From: Lysobacteraceae bacterium
GTDB lineage: Bacteria > Pseudomonadota > Gammaproteobacteria > Xanthomonadales > Xanthomonadaceae
NCBI GenBank assembly: GCA_028868545.1
Contig: JAGWUF010000023.1
Coordinates: 1 to 36,794 of the forward strand
Length of the DNA stretch: 36,794 nt
Direction of reading: 5' to 3'
Part shown: piece after piece, positions 7,601 to 14,650 of the stretch
How positions within the stretch are numbered: the stretch's first letter is position 1
Layout of the letters: every line of letters starts with the position of its first letter
Made by a program: the position numbers and the translations under genes
The notes under the pieces: model-generated
The model's input: the letters and a program-made list of their open reading frames with translations, nothing else
Told to the model about the DNA's origin: nothing
The model's database searches: none

Positions 7601-10550
7601 CAGCATTGGCAACAGTGGCACCATCACCGCAACGTCGGCGGGTGCCGCCACCGGCGTCGCGGCCTTGTCGTTTGCCGGGGATGCGCTGGTGGTCAACTCC
7701 GGCGACATCCATGCCAACTCCACGGCCATGCTCTATTACGGTGCAACCGGGGTGGTGGCCTTCGCCGGCAACGGCACCGCCGTGGTCAGCAATTCCGGCA
7801 CCATCACCGCACAGGCGGATGCCATCGCGGCGGCCACGGCCCACGGCGTGGACGCGCAGGGCCAGCAGGGTGCCACCGTCTACAACAGCGGTTCGATCTA
7901 TGCCAACAGCAAATACCGTGCGTATGGCGTGTTCGCATCGTCGGCAGCCGGCGATGTGGCGGTGAAGAATGCCGCCGCGGGCGATATCGGGTTCTACTCG
8001 TTCGCCGGCCGCGGATTCGGCGTACTGGGTGTGTCCTACCTGGGTGATGTCGGGGTCGTGAATGCCGGCACCATCAGCGGTTATGCCTATGGTCAGGCCT
8101 CGGGCGTGTTCGCATTTGCGGCGGAGGGTGATGCGGGGGTGAGCAATGCCGGCCATATCACCGTGCAAAGCGGCAACAATACGGCGGTAGGCGTCTTCGC
8201 CCGTGCCGATTACGGCACGGCCACGGTGGTCAACAGCGGCGATATCACGGCCACGTCCGGCGGTGCTTTCTATCCGGGCACGAACGCGTTCGGCGTCCTG
8301 GCCCGTGGCGATTACGCACAAGTAGGCAACAGCGGCAGCATCAACGCCATCGGCTACTACACGGCAACCGGCATCGCCGCGCGCTCGTACTACGGCACCA
8401 TTGTCAGCACCTCCGCCAGCAGCAAGATCAAGGCGAACGCGTTGCTGGCGGCGGTGGGCATCGATGCGCGCGCCGATCTGGGCAATGTCGCCGTCAGCAA
8501 CGGTGGCAGCATCCTTGCCACTTCGGCCGGAACCTCCATCGGGATTGCCGCCAACGCGCGCGGCAACATCGTCGTCAACAACACCGCAAGTGGCAACATC
8601 AATGCCACCCAGGGGGCGTTGGCGGCGGGTATCCAGGTGAACAGCAGCACCGGCAGCTCGACGGTCAACAACGCCGGCGTGATCCACGCCGGTGGTGCCG
8701 CCTTGTCGGTCGGCGTGAAGTTCGACGGTGTCGCGGGCAGCAACGTGTTGAACAACCTCGCCGGCGGCAAGATCAGCGCGGACGGTGCGGATGGCGCTGC
8801 GTTCGCCGTGTACGGCGGCGCCGGCAACGAAACCATCAACAACAGCGGGCGCATTCTTGGTGCGGTCTGGCTGGGTGCCGGGGTGGACACGTTCAACAAC
8901 CTCGCCGGTGGCGTGTGGGATCTGCAAGGCACCACCCACTCCGATTTCGGCGCTGGCGACGACGTGCTCACCAACGCGGTGGGTGGCACCATCACCATCG
9001 GTACCGGCAAGGTGGAGATGGGTGCCGGTGACGACCGGCTGATCAACGCGGGCACTATCACCATCGGCAACGGTGGCGTGATCAGCTTCGGTGACGGCAA
9101 CGACAGCGCCAACAACGGTGGTCTGATCAGCCTGACCGGCGGCAGCATCCAGATGGGGGCCGGCAGCAATGTCTTCACCAACGGCGGCACCATCGTCAGC
9201 ATCGGCAGCGGCAACAGCATCAACGTCGGCGCAGCGGGAACCTTCACCAGCGGCGGGTTGCTGAACTTCGTCAACGGCGCCACCACCGACAAGCTGGCCA
9301 TCACCGGTACCTTTGCCGGTACCGGCAACCTGAATCTCGACTTCAATCTGGTCAACGCCACGGTGGATCAGCTGACGGTGACCGGCAGCATGGCCAGCAG
9401 CGCGGTGCAGAAGGTGAACGTCGCGTTCCCGGGCATGCCGCAAACGGCACACACCTCGGCCGTGTTCGCCACGGTCAGCGGCACGTCGGTCGCAGGCAAC
9501 TTCGTGGCCGGCCAGATGATCGGCTACAACTACGCGGCCAACTTCCTGGATGTCGGCCTCACCGTCAGCAGCGTGATCGACACCAGCAATGTCACCGCGG
9601 ACAAGTTCTCGATCAATGTCGATGTCAATGGCCTGAACGACACCGGCACCCTGGCGGCTTCGGCGGCTTCGGGCGCGGCCGGGGTGATGAACACGCAGAT
9701 GGGTACCTTCCGTCAGCGTCTGGGCGTGAATCCGTACGGAGACCCGGGCAAGGTGCTGAGCGCCTTCGTGCGGGGCTACACCGATCAGGGCGACATGAAG
9801 CCCGGCCATTTCGCGGCCAACTTCGGCCAGGGCGGTCACTTCAATTACCGCCAGGCCAGCTGGGGTCGTGAAATCGGCGTCAATGCCAACCTGTTCGAGA
9901 ACCTGCACGCCGGCCTGGTGTTGGGCAATGCCGACAGCCGCCAGCGCTTGACCGATGGTGGCGTGGGCGAAAACCGCTTGAGTGGTGCCACGGTCGGCGG
10001 CTATCTGACCTGGTACGTGCCGAACAGCTTCTATGTCGATTTCAACGCCCGCAAGATGGGTGCCGACATCCGCTCGACCTCGGCTGCCGGGGTGTTGACC
10101 AGCTATTCCAACACCACGGCCTACAGCCTGGAAGCGGGTTATGAATGGAATCTGGGCACCTTCAATCTGGTGCCGCAGCTGCAGTACACGCACACCAAGG
10201 TGGACAACCTGAAGAATTTCTTCGGTGATCGCGTCAACTTCGAAGCACACGGCGGCACGTTTACCCGTACGCGTCTGGGCCTGGAGTTGAACAAGACCTT
10301 CCAGGTGGGCGATGTGCGCTGGACGCCGTACGGTTCGTTGAACGCGGTGCGCGACAGCAACGGCAAGAGCACCTACACCGTGGGCAATTTCTTCGGCAAC
10401 ACCGAAATCCGCGGCACCAGCGCCATGGCGGAATTGGGTCTGGGCATGCAGAAGGGTGGTTTCGGCTTCAACATCGGCGCCAACTGGGCCGATGGCGGCG
10501 CGTACAAGAGCTTCGTGGGTGGCCAGGCCAGCGTGCGCTTCTCCTGGTAA
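4692..10550 (+). CDS. Large autotransporter (type Va secretion) with NSG-type beta-helix passenger
   Basis: The 1952-residue surface protein has four parts. A long signal peptide (about residues 1-50) has a hydrophobic core at AVRSALATSALTLAVGLGG. A beta-helical passenger (about residues 60-1350) is built from short rungs such as NSGDITA...AxGIxA...G. A GAGDD-containing ladder and linker follow (about 1370-1600). The C-terminal autotransporter barrel (about 1665-1952) ends in VRFSW, the aromatic terminus expected for BAM-assembled barrels. The passenger contains a tandem duplication of roughly 1.7-1.8 kb. The start at 4692 has a GGGGAGC ribosome-binding site. The frame is also open upstream to 4485, but that part covers the promoter. 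It is probably an adhesin or biofilm protein. The ligand is unknown, and no protease or lipase triad was seen. Confidence 0.93.
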   Translation: MNANQNDRTTGKARHNRTIQLAPMTRAVRSALATSALTLAVGLGGNVAAANHTPVAAHALQFQRAAIDIAPVVDLTVVHDGLAFLGGHAPLVALAINQYSTGDVVIDNTAAITEIQAGNAIAISGYSNGGLVDITNHGGADLVATSSVGSAIGIYGYATTGDVGIDNAADIQAYSAGGLADGIFASGTNVSVTNTGAIGADGYSWAAGIEAQAVDVVTVNNSGDITASVYANGQAFGIYATGNDVTVVNSGNLQVQGYYATGIEAQSYGGIHIDNSGAISTYSANGLATGINVTSGGEAAAVTVTNAGDLSAVGMYGGTGISAVSGGIGGSVDVANTGNIYAQQGNKYGLGAYGIVTMADGSSTVTNSGGITVVSEGAGTGISSVSFAGEASIDNTGDVNVTSNAALTYTATGLSAFSANGSASIANGGNVTATAKYIATAVDAKAFGDVGVVNTGTVYASGDKYAYGIRAFSSAGDVNVGNAAGADIGFYSYAGRGFGVLGVAYTGNVNVSNAGTIEGYAYAQAAGIFGFAGQGNVGISNSGDITVKSASGAAVGAFARAVYGVAAIDNSGAVDAYSQQGAAYGLFARADAGIASVSSSGTIKADGYLAAAGILAMGYYGAFVSNTGGSIDVFATGKAIGIQAGAVGGDAVVSNAADIQAIGLVSGADGIVATSGTGYAAVLNSGAVQALSMLGDTHGITAYSVDGNVVIENHGDVLAYSYAGQAIGLYGYSVYGNTTIANTGTIYAASYLGLADAIFASGNDVVVANTGALTAVGDNWAAGIEAQGANATLVSNGGDITATAAMFGQIVYAGSTVASADGGTAFGIYATAGAGGAQVVNSGNLTVNGGYATGIFVQSYGDILISNSGNIDVGVGLHQYDLGGGYTLYYGTQVATGISATSNGEAAAVQVSNTGDITANGTFGAYGISAVSSGLGGTVTAVNGGNIVANQANKYGVGVYGVFASADGDSSIGNSGTITATSAGAATGVAALSFAGDALVVNSGDIHANSTAMLYYGATGVVAFAGNGTAVVSNSGTITAQADAIAAATAHGVDAQGQQGATVYNSGSIYANSKYRAYGVFASSAAGDVAVKNAAAGDIGFYSFAGRGFGVLGVSYLGDVGVVNAGTISGYAYGQASGVFAFAAEGDAGVSNAGHITVQSGNNTAVGVFARADYGTATVVNSGDITATSGGAFYPGTNAFGVLARGDYAQVGNSGSINAIGYYTATGIAARSYYGTIVSTSASSKIKANALLAAVGIDARADLGNVAVSNGGSILATSAGTSIGIAANARGNIVVNNTASGNINATQGALAAGIQVNSSTGSSTVNNAGVIHAGGAALSVGVKFDGVAGSNVLNNLAGGKISADGADGAAFAVYGGAGNETINNSGRILGAVWLGAGVDTFNNLAGGVWDLQGTTHSDFGAGDDVLTNAVGGTITIGTGKVEMGAGDDRLINAGTITIGNGGVISFGDGNDSANNGGLISLTGGSIQMGAGSNVFTNGGTIVSIGSGNSINVGAAGTFTSGGLLNFVNGATTDKLAITGTFAGTGNLNLDFNLVNATVDQLTVTGSMASSAVQKVNVAFPGMPQTAHTSAVFATVSGTSVAGNFVAGQMIGYNYAANFLDVGLTVSSVIDTSNVTADKFSINVDVNGLNDTGTLAASAASGAAGVMNTQMGTFRQRLGVNPYGDPGKVLSAFVRGYTDQGDMKPGHFAANFGQGGHFNYRQASWGREIGVNANLFENLHAGLVLGNADSRQRLTDGGVGENRLSGATVGGYLTWYVPNSFYVDFNARKMGADIRSTSAAGVLTSYSNTTAYSLEAGYEWNLGTFNLVPQLQYTHTKVDNLKNFFGDRVNFEAHGGTFTRTRLGLELNKTFQVGDVRWTPYGSLNAVRDSNGKSTYTVGNFFGNTEIRGTSAMAELGLGMQKGGFGFNIGANWADGGAYKSFVGGQASVRFSW
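5040..8600 (+). repeat. Tandem duplication inside the autotransporter passenger
   Basis: The passenger segment at about 5040-6770 is repeated at about 6775-8600. Anchors include AIGIYGYATTG versus AIGLYGYSVYG (5137 and 6865), GLADGIFASG versus GLADAIFASG, and IGFYSYAGRGFGVLGV versus IGFYSFAGRGFGVLGV (6150 and 7983). The offset grows from about 1728 to 1833 bp because the second copy contains extra loops. The copies have diverged at many positions, so the event is not recent. Outer boundaries are approximate. Confidence 0.85.
8817..9180 (+). repeat. GAGDD-type ladder before the autotransporter barrel
   Basis: Six successive units contain GAGNE, GAGVD, GAGDD, GAGDD, GDGND and GAGSN, each followed by a short strand such as DVLTN or DRLIN. 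Their starts lie at 8817, 8874, 8949, 9021, 9090 and 9156, 57-75 bp apart (19-25 residues). The acidic turns resemble RTX-like calcium-binding turns but are spaced like autotransporter beta-helix rungs. Confidence 0.7.
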
Positions 10551-10559
10551 CGCTTCAAG

Positions 10560-10588
10560 CCCGGGCCTGGCAGTCTGCCGGGCCCGGG
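10560..10588 (+). terminator. Strong hairpin between autotransporter and downstream gene
   Basis: A 14-nt arm, CCCGGGCCTGGCAG (10560-10573), can pair with 10575-10588 with one G-T wobble. The innermost pairs must open to form a loop. The hairpin lies 9 bp after the autotransporter stop and 27 bp before the next start. No T-run follows, so it may act as a leaky terminator or protect the upstream mRNA, not stop transcription fully. Confidence 0.55.
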
Positions 10589-10615
10589 GTTCGATACCCG
10601 TTTCGTGGATGACAA

Positions 10616-11839
10616 GTGGCTAACGAAAACAATCCGAATGCAACAACCGTGCAATCCAGCCAGGACATGCCTGAGCTGGACACCGGCCTGGATGCGCTGA
10701 CGTCTGAAGCCGCCGCACCCGCGGCGGCGGCTGGCGCAAGTACCGCCGCCGGCGCACAGGCGCAGGCCCCGCGTGACATCACCCAGCTGAAGGTCGAAAA
10801 AACCTGTTCGCGCGGGCTGGCCGGCTGGCTGGGCCAGCACCGGCTGTCGCTGGCCATCACCTCCTACCAGACCGGTCGCATCTATCTGGTCGGCAGCGAC
10901 CAGCAGGGCCGGGTGTCGTTCTTCGAACGCATCTTCGAGCGTGCGATGGGGGTGGTGGGCAATGCCCAGCGCATCTATCTGGGCGGGCTGTACCAGCTGT
11001 GGCGGTTCGAGAACGTGCTGCGCAGCAACGAGGTCATCCACGGCCAGTTCGACAAGTGCTACGTGCCGCGCAACGCGCAGACCATCGGTGACCTGGACAT
11101 CCACGAACTAGGCATCCGCAGCAACGGCAAGGTGGTGTTCGTCAACACCAAGTATTCCTGCCTGGCCGAGCTCAGCCAGACCCACAGTTTCAAGGCGATC
11201 TGGAAGCCGAAGTTCATCAGCAAGTTGGCGCCGGAAGATCGCTGTCACCTCAACGGCCTGGCAATGGTGGATGGTGAACCGAAGTACGTCACCGCGGTGT
11301 GCAAGAGCGACAGCGTGGACGGTTGGCGCGAGCGCCGCCGCGACGGCGGCGTGGTGATCGACGTGCAGACCGACGAAATCGTCTGCGAAGGCCTGTCGAT
11401 GCCGCACTCGCCGCGCTGGCACAACGGCAAGCTGTGGCTGCTCAACGCCGGTACCGGCCAGCTGGGTTGGGTGGATTTCGAGAACAAGGCGTTCGTGCCG
11501 CACGCCTTCGTGCCCGGCTTCGCGCGTGGCCTGTCGATCATCGGCAACGTCGCCGCGGTGGGCCTGTCGAAGCCGCGCAACCAGCGCTTCGAGGGTTTGC
11601 AGCTGGATGACGAGTTGAAGCAGCGCGATGCCGAGCCGTGGTGCGGTGTGCAGATCATTTCGCTGGTCAACGGCGACGTGCTGAACTGGATCCGCTTCGA
11701 CGGCGACATGGGCGAGATCTTCGACATCGCGTTCCTGCCGAACGTGAAGCATCCGATGATGATCGGCCTGCGCACGGCCGAGATCCGCGACCTGATCACC
11801 TTCGAATCCGACCTGCCGGTGGAGGCACCCGTCGCATGA
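10616..11839 (+). CDS. TIGR03032/DUF4915-like protein
   Basis: The 407-residue protein has no signal peptide. About 50 Ala-rich, low-complexity residues come first, then a single large domain from DITQLKVEKTCSRGL. Segments such as HLNGLAMVDGEPKYVTA, GLSMPHSPRWHNGKLWLLNAGTGQLG, FVPGFARGLSIIG and VGLSKPRNQRFEGL match my memory of the TIGR03032 conserved hypothetical family, which looks like a beta-propeller. The start is GTG at 10616, and no better in-frame start is near. The stop overlaps the next gene (ATGA). Position after a giant autotransporter suggests a role in its maturation or glycan/ligand handling, which is inference only. No catalytic residues can be assigned. Confidence 0.8.
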   Translation: MANENNPNATTVQSSQDMPELDTGLDALTSEAAAPAAAAGASTAAGAQAQAPRDITQLKVEKTCSRGLAGWLGQHRLSLAITSYQTGRIYLVGSDQQGRVSFFERIFERAMGVVGNAQRIYLGGLYQLWRFENVLRSNEVIHGQFDKCYVPRNAQTIGDLDIHELGIRSNGKVVFVNTKYSCLAELSQTHSFKAIWKPKFISKLAPEDRCHLNGLAMVDGEPKYVTAVCKSDSVDGWRERRRDGGVVIDVQTDEIVCEGLSMPHSPRWHNGKLWLLNAGTGQLGWVDFENKAFVPHAFVPGFARGLSIIGNVAAVGLSKPRNQRFEGLQLDDELKQRDAEPWCGVQIISLVNGDVLNWIRFDGDMGEIFDIAFLPNVKHPMMIGLRTAEIRDLITFESDLPVEAPVA

Positions 11840-12288
11840 TGCGAATCCTTGCCGCGGCTGTCGCCCTGACCGGCCTGCTGTCTGTTCCCGGCGTTCATGC
11901 GCAGGCCAGGAAACCTGCAGCCCCGGTCGCTCCGGCCGCCACGGCAAGCACGCAGGATCCCGCCGCCGAGGCCTTCAGGCAGTGGGACAGGAACGGCGAT
12001 GGCCAGTTGTCGCTGGTGGAGTTTCGTGCCGGCTGGCAGCAGGCGCAGGCCGCCGCCCAGGTGCAGATGCAGTTGCGACGCCAGTTTTCCAGCCTCGATG
12101 CGAACCATGACGGGGCCATCGATGCCAGTGAATACGGCAACCTGGTGCTGATCAGGAATGCCGGCAAGCATGCGCCGCCCCTGGCCCGCTTCGATGCCAA
12201 TGCGGATGGCAAGCTCCAGTTCGGCGAATACGTGAAACTGGTGGAAACCCTGGCCCCGCAACAGGCCAGCAACGGGCCCGGCAAGTGA
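11836..12288 (+). CDS. Secreted EF-hand calcium-binding protein
   Basis: The 150-residue protein has a Sec signal peptide (about residues 1-23, ending VHAQA) and three EF-hand loops: DRNGDGQLSLVEF, DANHDGAIDASEY and DANADGKLQFGEY. All three have acidic or Asn residues at the expected metal-coordinating positions and a terminal Glu. It probably acts in the periplasm as a calcium sensor or buffer. ATG at 11836 overlaps the stop of the TIGR03032-like gene, and its own stop overlaps the next start, so the three genes are almost certainly cotranslated. Its pairing with an autotransporter carrying GAGDD turns suggests a calcium-dependent surface system. Confidence 0.88.
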   Translation: MMRILAAAVALTGLLSVPGVHAQARKPAAPVAPAATASTQDPAAEAFRQWDRNGDGQLSLVEFRAGWQQAQAAAQVQMQLRRQFSSLDANHDGAIDASEYGNLVLIRNAGKHAPPLARFDANADGKLQFGEYVKLVETLAPQQASNGPGK

Positions 12289-12824
12289 ACGTGACATTTC
12301 ATCCGGTCTGGCAACAGGTGACGCCGGCATTGGCGCAGGAACTGATCGCGTTCTGGAAGGAACACAATGCGATCGGCGATGACGCCACCGCTCAGGCCCG
12401 CACCGAACAGGTGGTGGGTGTGGCCCGCGATGACGCCGGCCAGCTGTGCGGGGTAGCCACCGCCATGATCAAGGTGCTGCCGCGGTTGCGCCAGCCGATG
12501 TACTACTACCGCCAGTTCTTTTCCAGGGCGCTGCGCGGCCAGCATCAGGAGCTGGCCTTCTATCAGCGCTGCAAGGCGATCCTGCAAGAGCACAACCAGG
12601 CACTTGCCCAGCCCGAGAGTCTGGGCATCCTGCTGGAAATCGAGAACGCCAAGATCGCCAGCGCCTATACCCAGGCCATCGTCCCGGGGTTCGACGCGGT
12701 GTTCATCGGCTACTCGCCGCGCGGCCTGCAATTGCGGGTGTCCTATTTCGAAGATGCAACATTGCTGACGCCTGCACCCATCCGGATGCAGGCGTTGCCA
12801 GGCGGGCGTGCTGCCACCCGCTGA
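12285..12824 (+). CDS. Unknown cytoplasmic protein, possibly GNAT-like
   Basis: The 179-residue protein has no signal peptide or membrane segment. It begins at GTG 12285, overlapping the EF-hand gene stop by 4 bp. The order of predicted elements resembles a GNAT acetyltransferase: an N-terminal helix ELIAFWKEHNA, paired strands around QVVGVARDDAGQLCGVATAMI, and later strands GILLEIENAK and GFDAVFIGYSPRGLQLRVSYFED. The usual acetyl-CoA P-loop (Q/R-x-x-G-x-G/A) is not visible, so this is a weak fold guess. It is the last gene of the autotransporter-linked group. I do not recognise the family. Confidence 0.75.
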   Translation: MNVTFHPVWQQVTPALAQELIAFWKEHNAIGDDATAQARTEQVVGVARDDAGQLCGVATAMIKVLPRLRQPMYYYRQFFSRALRGQHQELAFYQRCKAILQEHNQALAQPESLGILLEIENAKIASAYTQAIVPGFDAVFIGYSPRGLQLRVSYFEDATLLTPAPIRMQALPGGRAATR

Positions 12825-12882
12825 AAATTGACCCAACCCCGGCACGGCAACAGCCGGATCTGATTACCACGGAGAACGCGCC

Positions 12883-14511
12883 ATGAAAGTGCAAGCCAGT
12901 CTGCTGTCTCTCGCCATTGCGTCCACCCTGGCCGTTGCTGCGGCTCCGGCGGATGCAGCGGTCTCTCTCAAGTCGGCGGCCATTGCCCGTGCCGACGTGC
13001 TGGTGGGCGGCAACGCCACCTTGCTGCGTCGCGCGCCGGCGGATGTGCTGGTGGCGCGTGATGCCGTGGTCGATGCCAATGGCACCGAGCATGTGCGCTA
13101 CAACCGCAGCTGGAACGGCATGCCGGTGATCGGCGGCGATTTCGTGGTGCATGCCCGCAACGGCAAGCTGTCCGGTGTCAGCCAGACCCTGACCAGCGCC
13201 CAGCGCCCGGCCCTGCGCGCCCTGTTCAGCAAGGATCAGGCGATCGTCGAAGCCGGTGCCCGTTTCGGCACCCAGTTCATCGGTGCACCGACCGCGCGGT
13301 CGGTGGTCTATGCCCGCAACACCACGCCGGTGCTGGCGCATGAAGTCGTGTTCAACGGCATCAAGGCCGATCAGACCCCGACCGAAATGCACTACTTCGT
13401 CGATGCCCGCAGCGGCAAGATCCTGGAGCAGTGGGATGGCATCGAAACCGCCAAGCCGGGCCCCGGCGGCGGCAATACCGGCATCTGCACCGCCGCGGTG
13501 GGCGTGGGCAAGAGCCTGACCCTGGGCAACGTGCCGCTGAATACCTCGTTGTGCAGCGGCAGCTACCGCATGGTGGATGCCACCCGCGGTGGCGGTGCCA
13601 CCCACAACATGGCGATGAAGACCACCGGCATGGGTACCGTGTTCTCCGGCAGCACCAATATCTGGGGCGACAACCTGGTCACCAATTCGCAGACCGTGGC
13701 GGCGGATGCCCACTACGGCATTTCGATGACCTGGGATTATTTCAAGACCGTGCACAGCCGCAACGGCATCGACGGCAATGGCACCGGTGCCGTGACCCGC
13801 GTGCACTACGGTCGCAACTACCAGAACGCCTTCTGGAGCGATAGCTGCTACTGCATGACCTTCGGTGATGGCGACAACGGCGCGACCATCTATCCGTTGG
13901 TGGCGATCGACGTGGCCGGCCATGAAATGTCGCACGGCGTGACCAGCCGTACGGCCGCACTGGTGTACAGCGGGGAATCCGGCGGCTTGAACGAAGCCAA
14001 TTCCGACATTTTCGGCACCATGGTGGAGTACTACGCCGCCAGCCCCGCCGACCCGGCCGACTACGTGATGGGCGAGAAGCTGTTCCCGAACAATGCCGAC
14101 ATGAAGCAGGCGATCCGTTGGATGTTCAAGCCCAGCCTGGACAAGCGTTCACCGGATTGCTATTCCTCGTCGCTGGGCACCCTGGACGTGCATTACAGCT
14201 CGGGCGTGGCCAACCACTTCTATTACCTGCTGGCGGAAGGCGCGGTGGTGCCGAGCGGCTTCGGTGCCGGCAGCTGGGCCAACCTGACCCCGGCCAGCCT
14301 GGTCTGCAATGGCAATACCGCCCTGACCGGCATCGGCCGCGACAAGGCCGGCAAGATCTGGTATCGCGCACTGACCGTGTACATGACCTCCAGCACCAAC
14401 TACGCGGCGGCCCGCACCGCCACCTTGAATGCTGCTGCAGACCTGTACGGCAACGGTTCGGTGCCGTACAACGCGGTGGCCGCCGCATGGAGCGCCGTCA
14501 GCGTCAACTGA
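12883..14511 (+). CDS. Secreted M4 (thermolysin-like) zinc metallopeptidase
   Basis: The 542-residue preproprotease has a Sec signal peptide (residues 1 to about 25, ending ADAA), an FTP/PepSY-type propeptide to roughly residue 190, and an M4 catalytic domain. The zinc site is HEMSH (His347, Glu348, His351) plus Glu371 in GGLNEANSD. DVHYSSGVANHFYYLL carries the downstream active-site His. Several cysteines in the catalytic domain suggest disulfides. No C-terminal secretion domain is added. The gene starts 58 bp after the previous one with its own ribosome-binding site, and may share its transcript. A role in shedding the neighbouring autotransporter passenger is possible but unproven. Confidence 0.92.
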   Translation: MKVQASLLSLAIASTLAVAAAPADAAVSLKSAAIARADVLVGGNATLLRRAPADVLVARDAVVDANGTEHVRYNRSWNGMPVIGGDFVVHARNGKLSGVSQTLTSAQRPALRALFSKDQAIVEAGARFGTQFIGAPTARSVVYARNTTPVLAHEVVFNGIKADQTPTEMHYFVDARSGKILEQWDGIETAKPGPGGGNTGICTAAVGVGKSLTLGNVPLNTSLCSGSYRMVDATRGGGATHNMAMKTTGMGTVFSGSTNIWGDNLVTNSQTVAADAHYGISMTWDYFKTVHSRNGIDGNGTGAVTRVHYGRNYQNAFWSDSCYCMTFGDGDNGATIYPLVAIDVAGHEMSHGVTSRTAALVYSGESGGLNEANSDIFGTMVEYYAASPADPADYVMGEKLFPNNADMKQAIRWMFKPSLDKRSPDCYSSSLGTLDVHYSSGVANHFYYLLAEGAVVPSGFGAGSWANLTPASLVCNGNTALTGIGRDKAGKIWYRALTVYMTSSTNYAAARTATLNAAADLYGNGSVPYNAVAAAWSAVSVN

Positions 14512-14532
14512 TCGGCACCTGCGTGCAACCCG

Positions 14533-14556
14533 GACGGCCCGCGCAAGCGGGCCGTC
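14533..14556 (+). terminator. Hairpin terminator candidate after the M4 peptidase gene
   Basis: A perfect 10-bp stem, GACGGCCCGC / GCGGGCCGTC, closes a GCAA tetraloop 21 bp after the stop codon. Only a weak T-content tail follows (TGCATGTC). It lies where the transcript would be expected to end, before the efflux operon. Confidence 0.6.
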
Positions 14557-14650
14557 TGCATGTCATGGCCATGTTCTCAAGACGGGTCTTAAGCAAGCCG
14601 AAAGTTTCGCCCGGTAGACTGGCGGCCCTCTTCCGAAGTCCGGGTTTCGC

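Noticed and set aside
4479-10250. A 1923-codon open frame antisense to the autotransporter
   Set aside because: Its codons are the exact reverse complements of the sense codons, so it can be stopped only by sense TTA, CTA or TCA, which this high-GC gene avoids. The product is low-complexity and matches nothing I recognise, while the sense frame has a clear signal peptide, repeats and barrel.
10581-10600. A tRNA T-arm-like sequence (GGGGTTCGATACCCG)
   Set aside because: No acceptor, D or anticodon arms can be found around it. It belongs to the hairpin region after the autotransporter.
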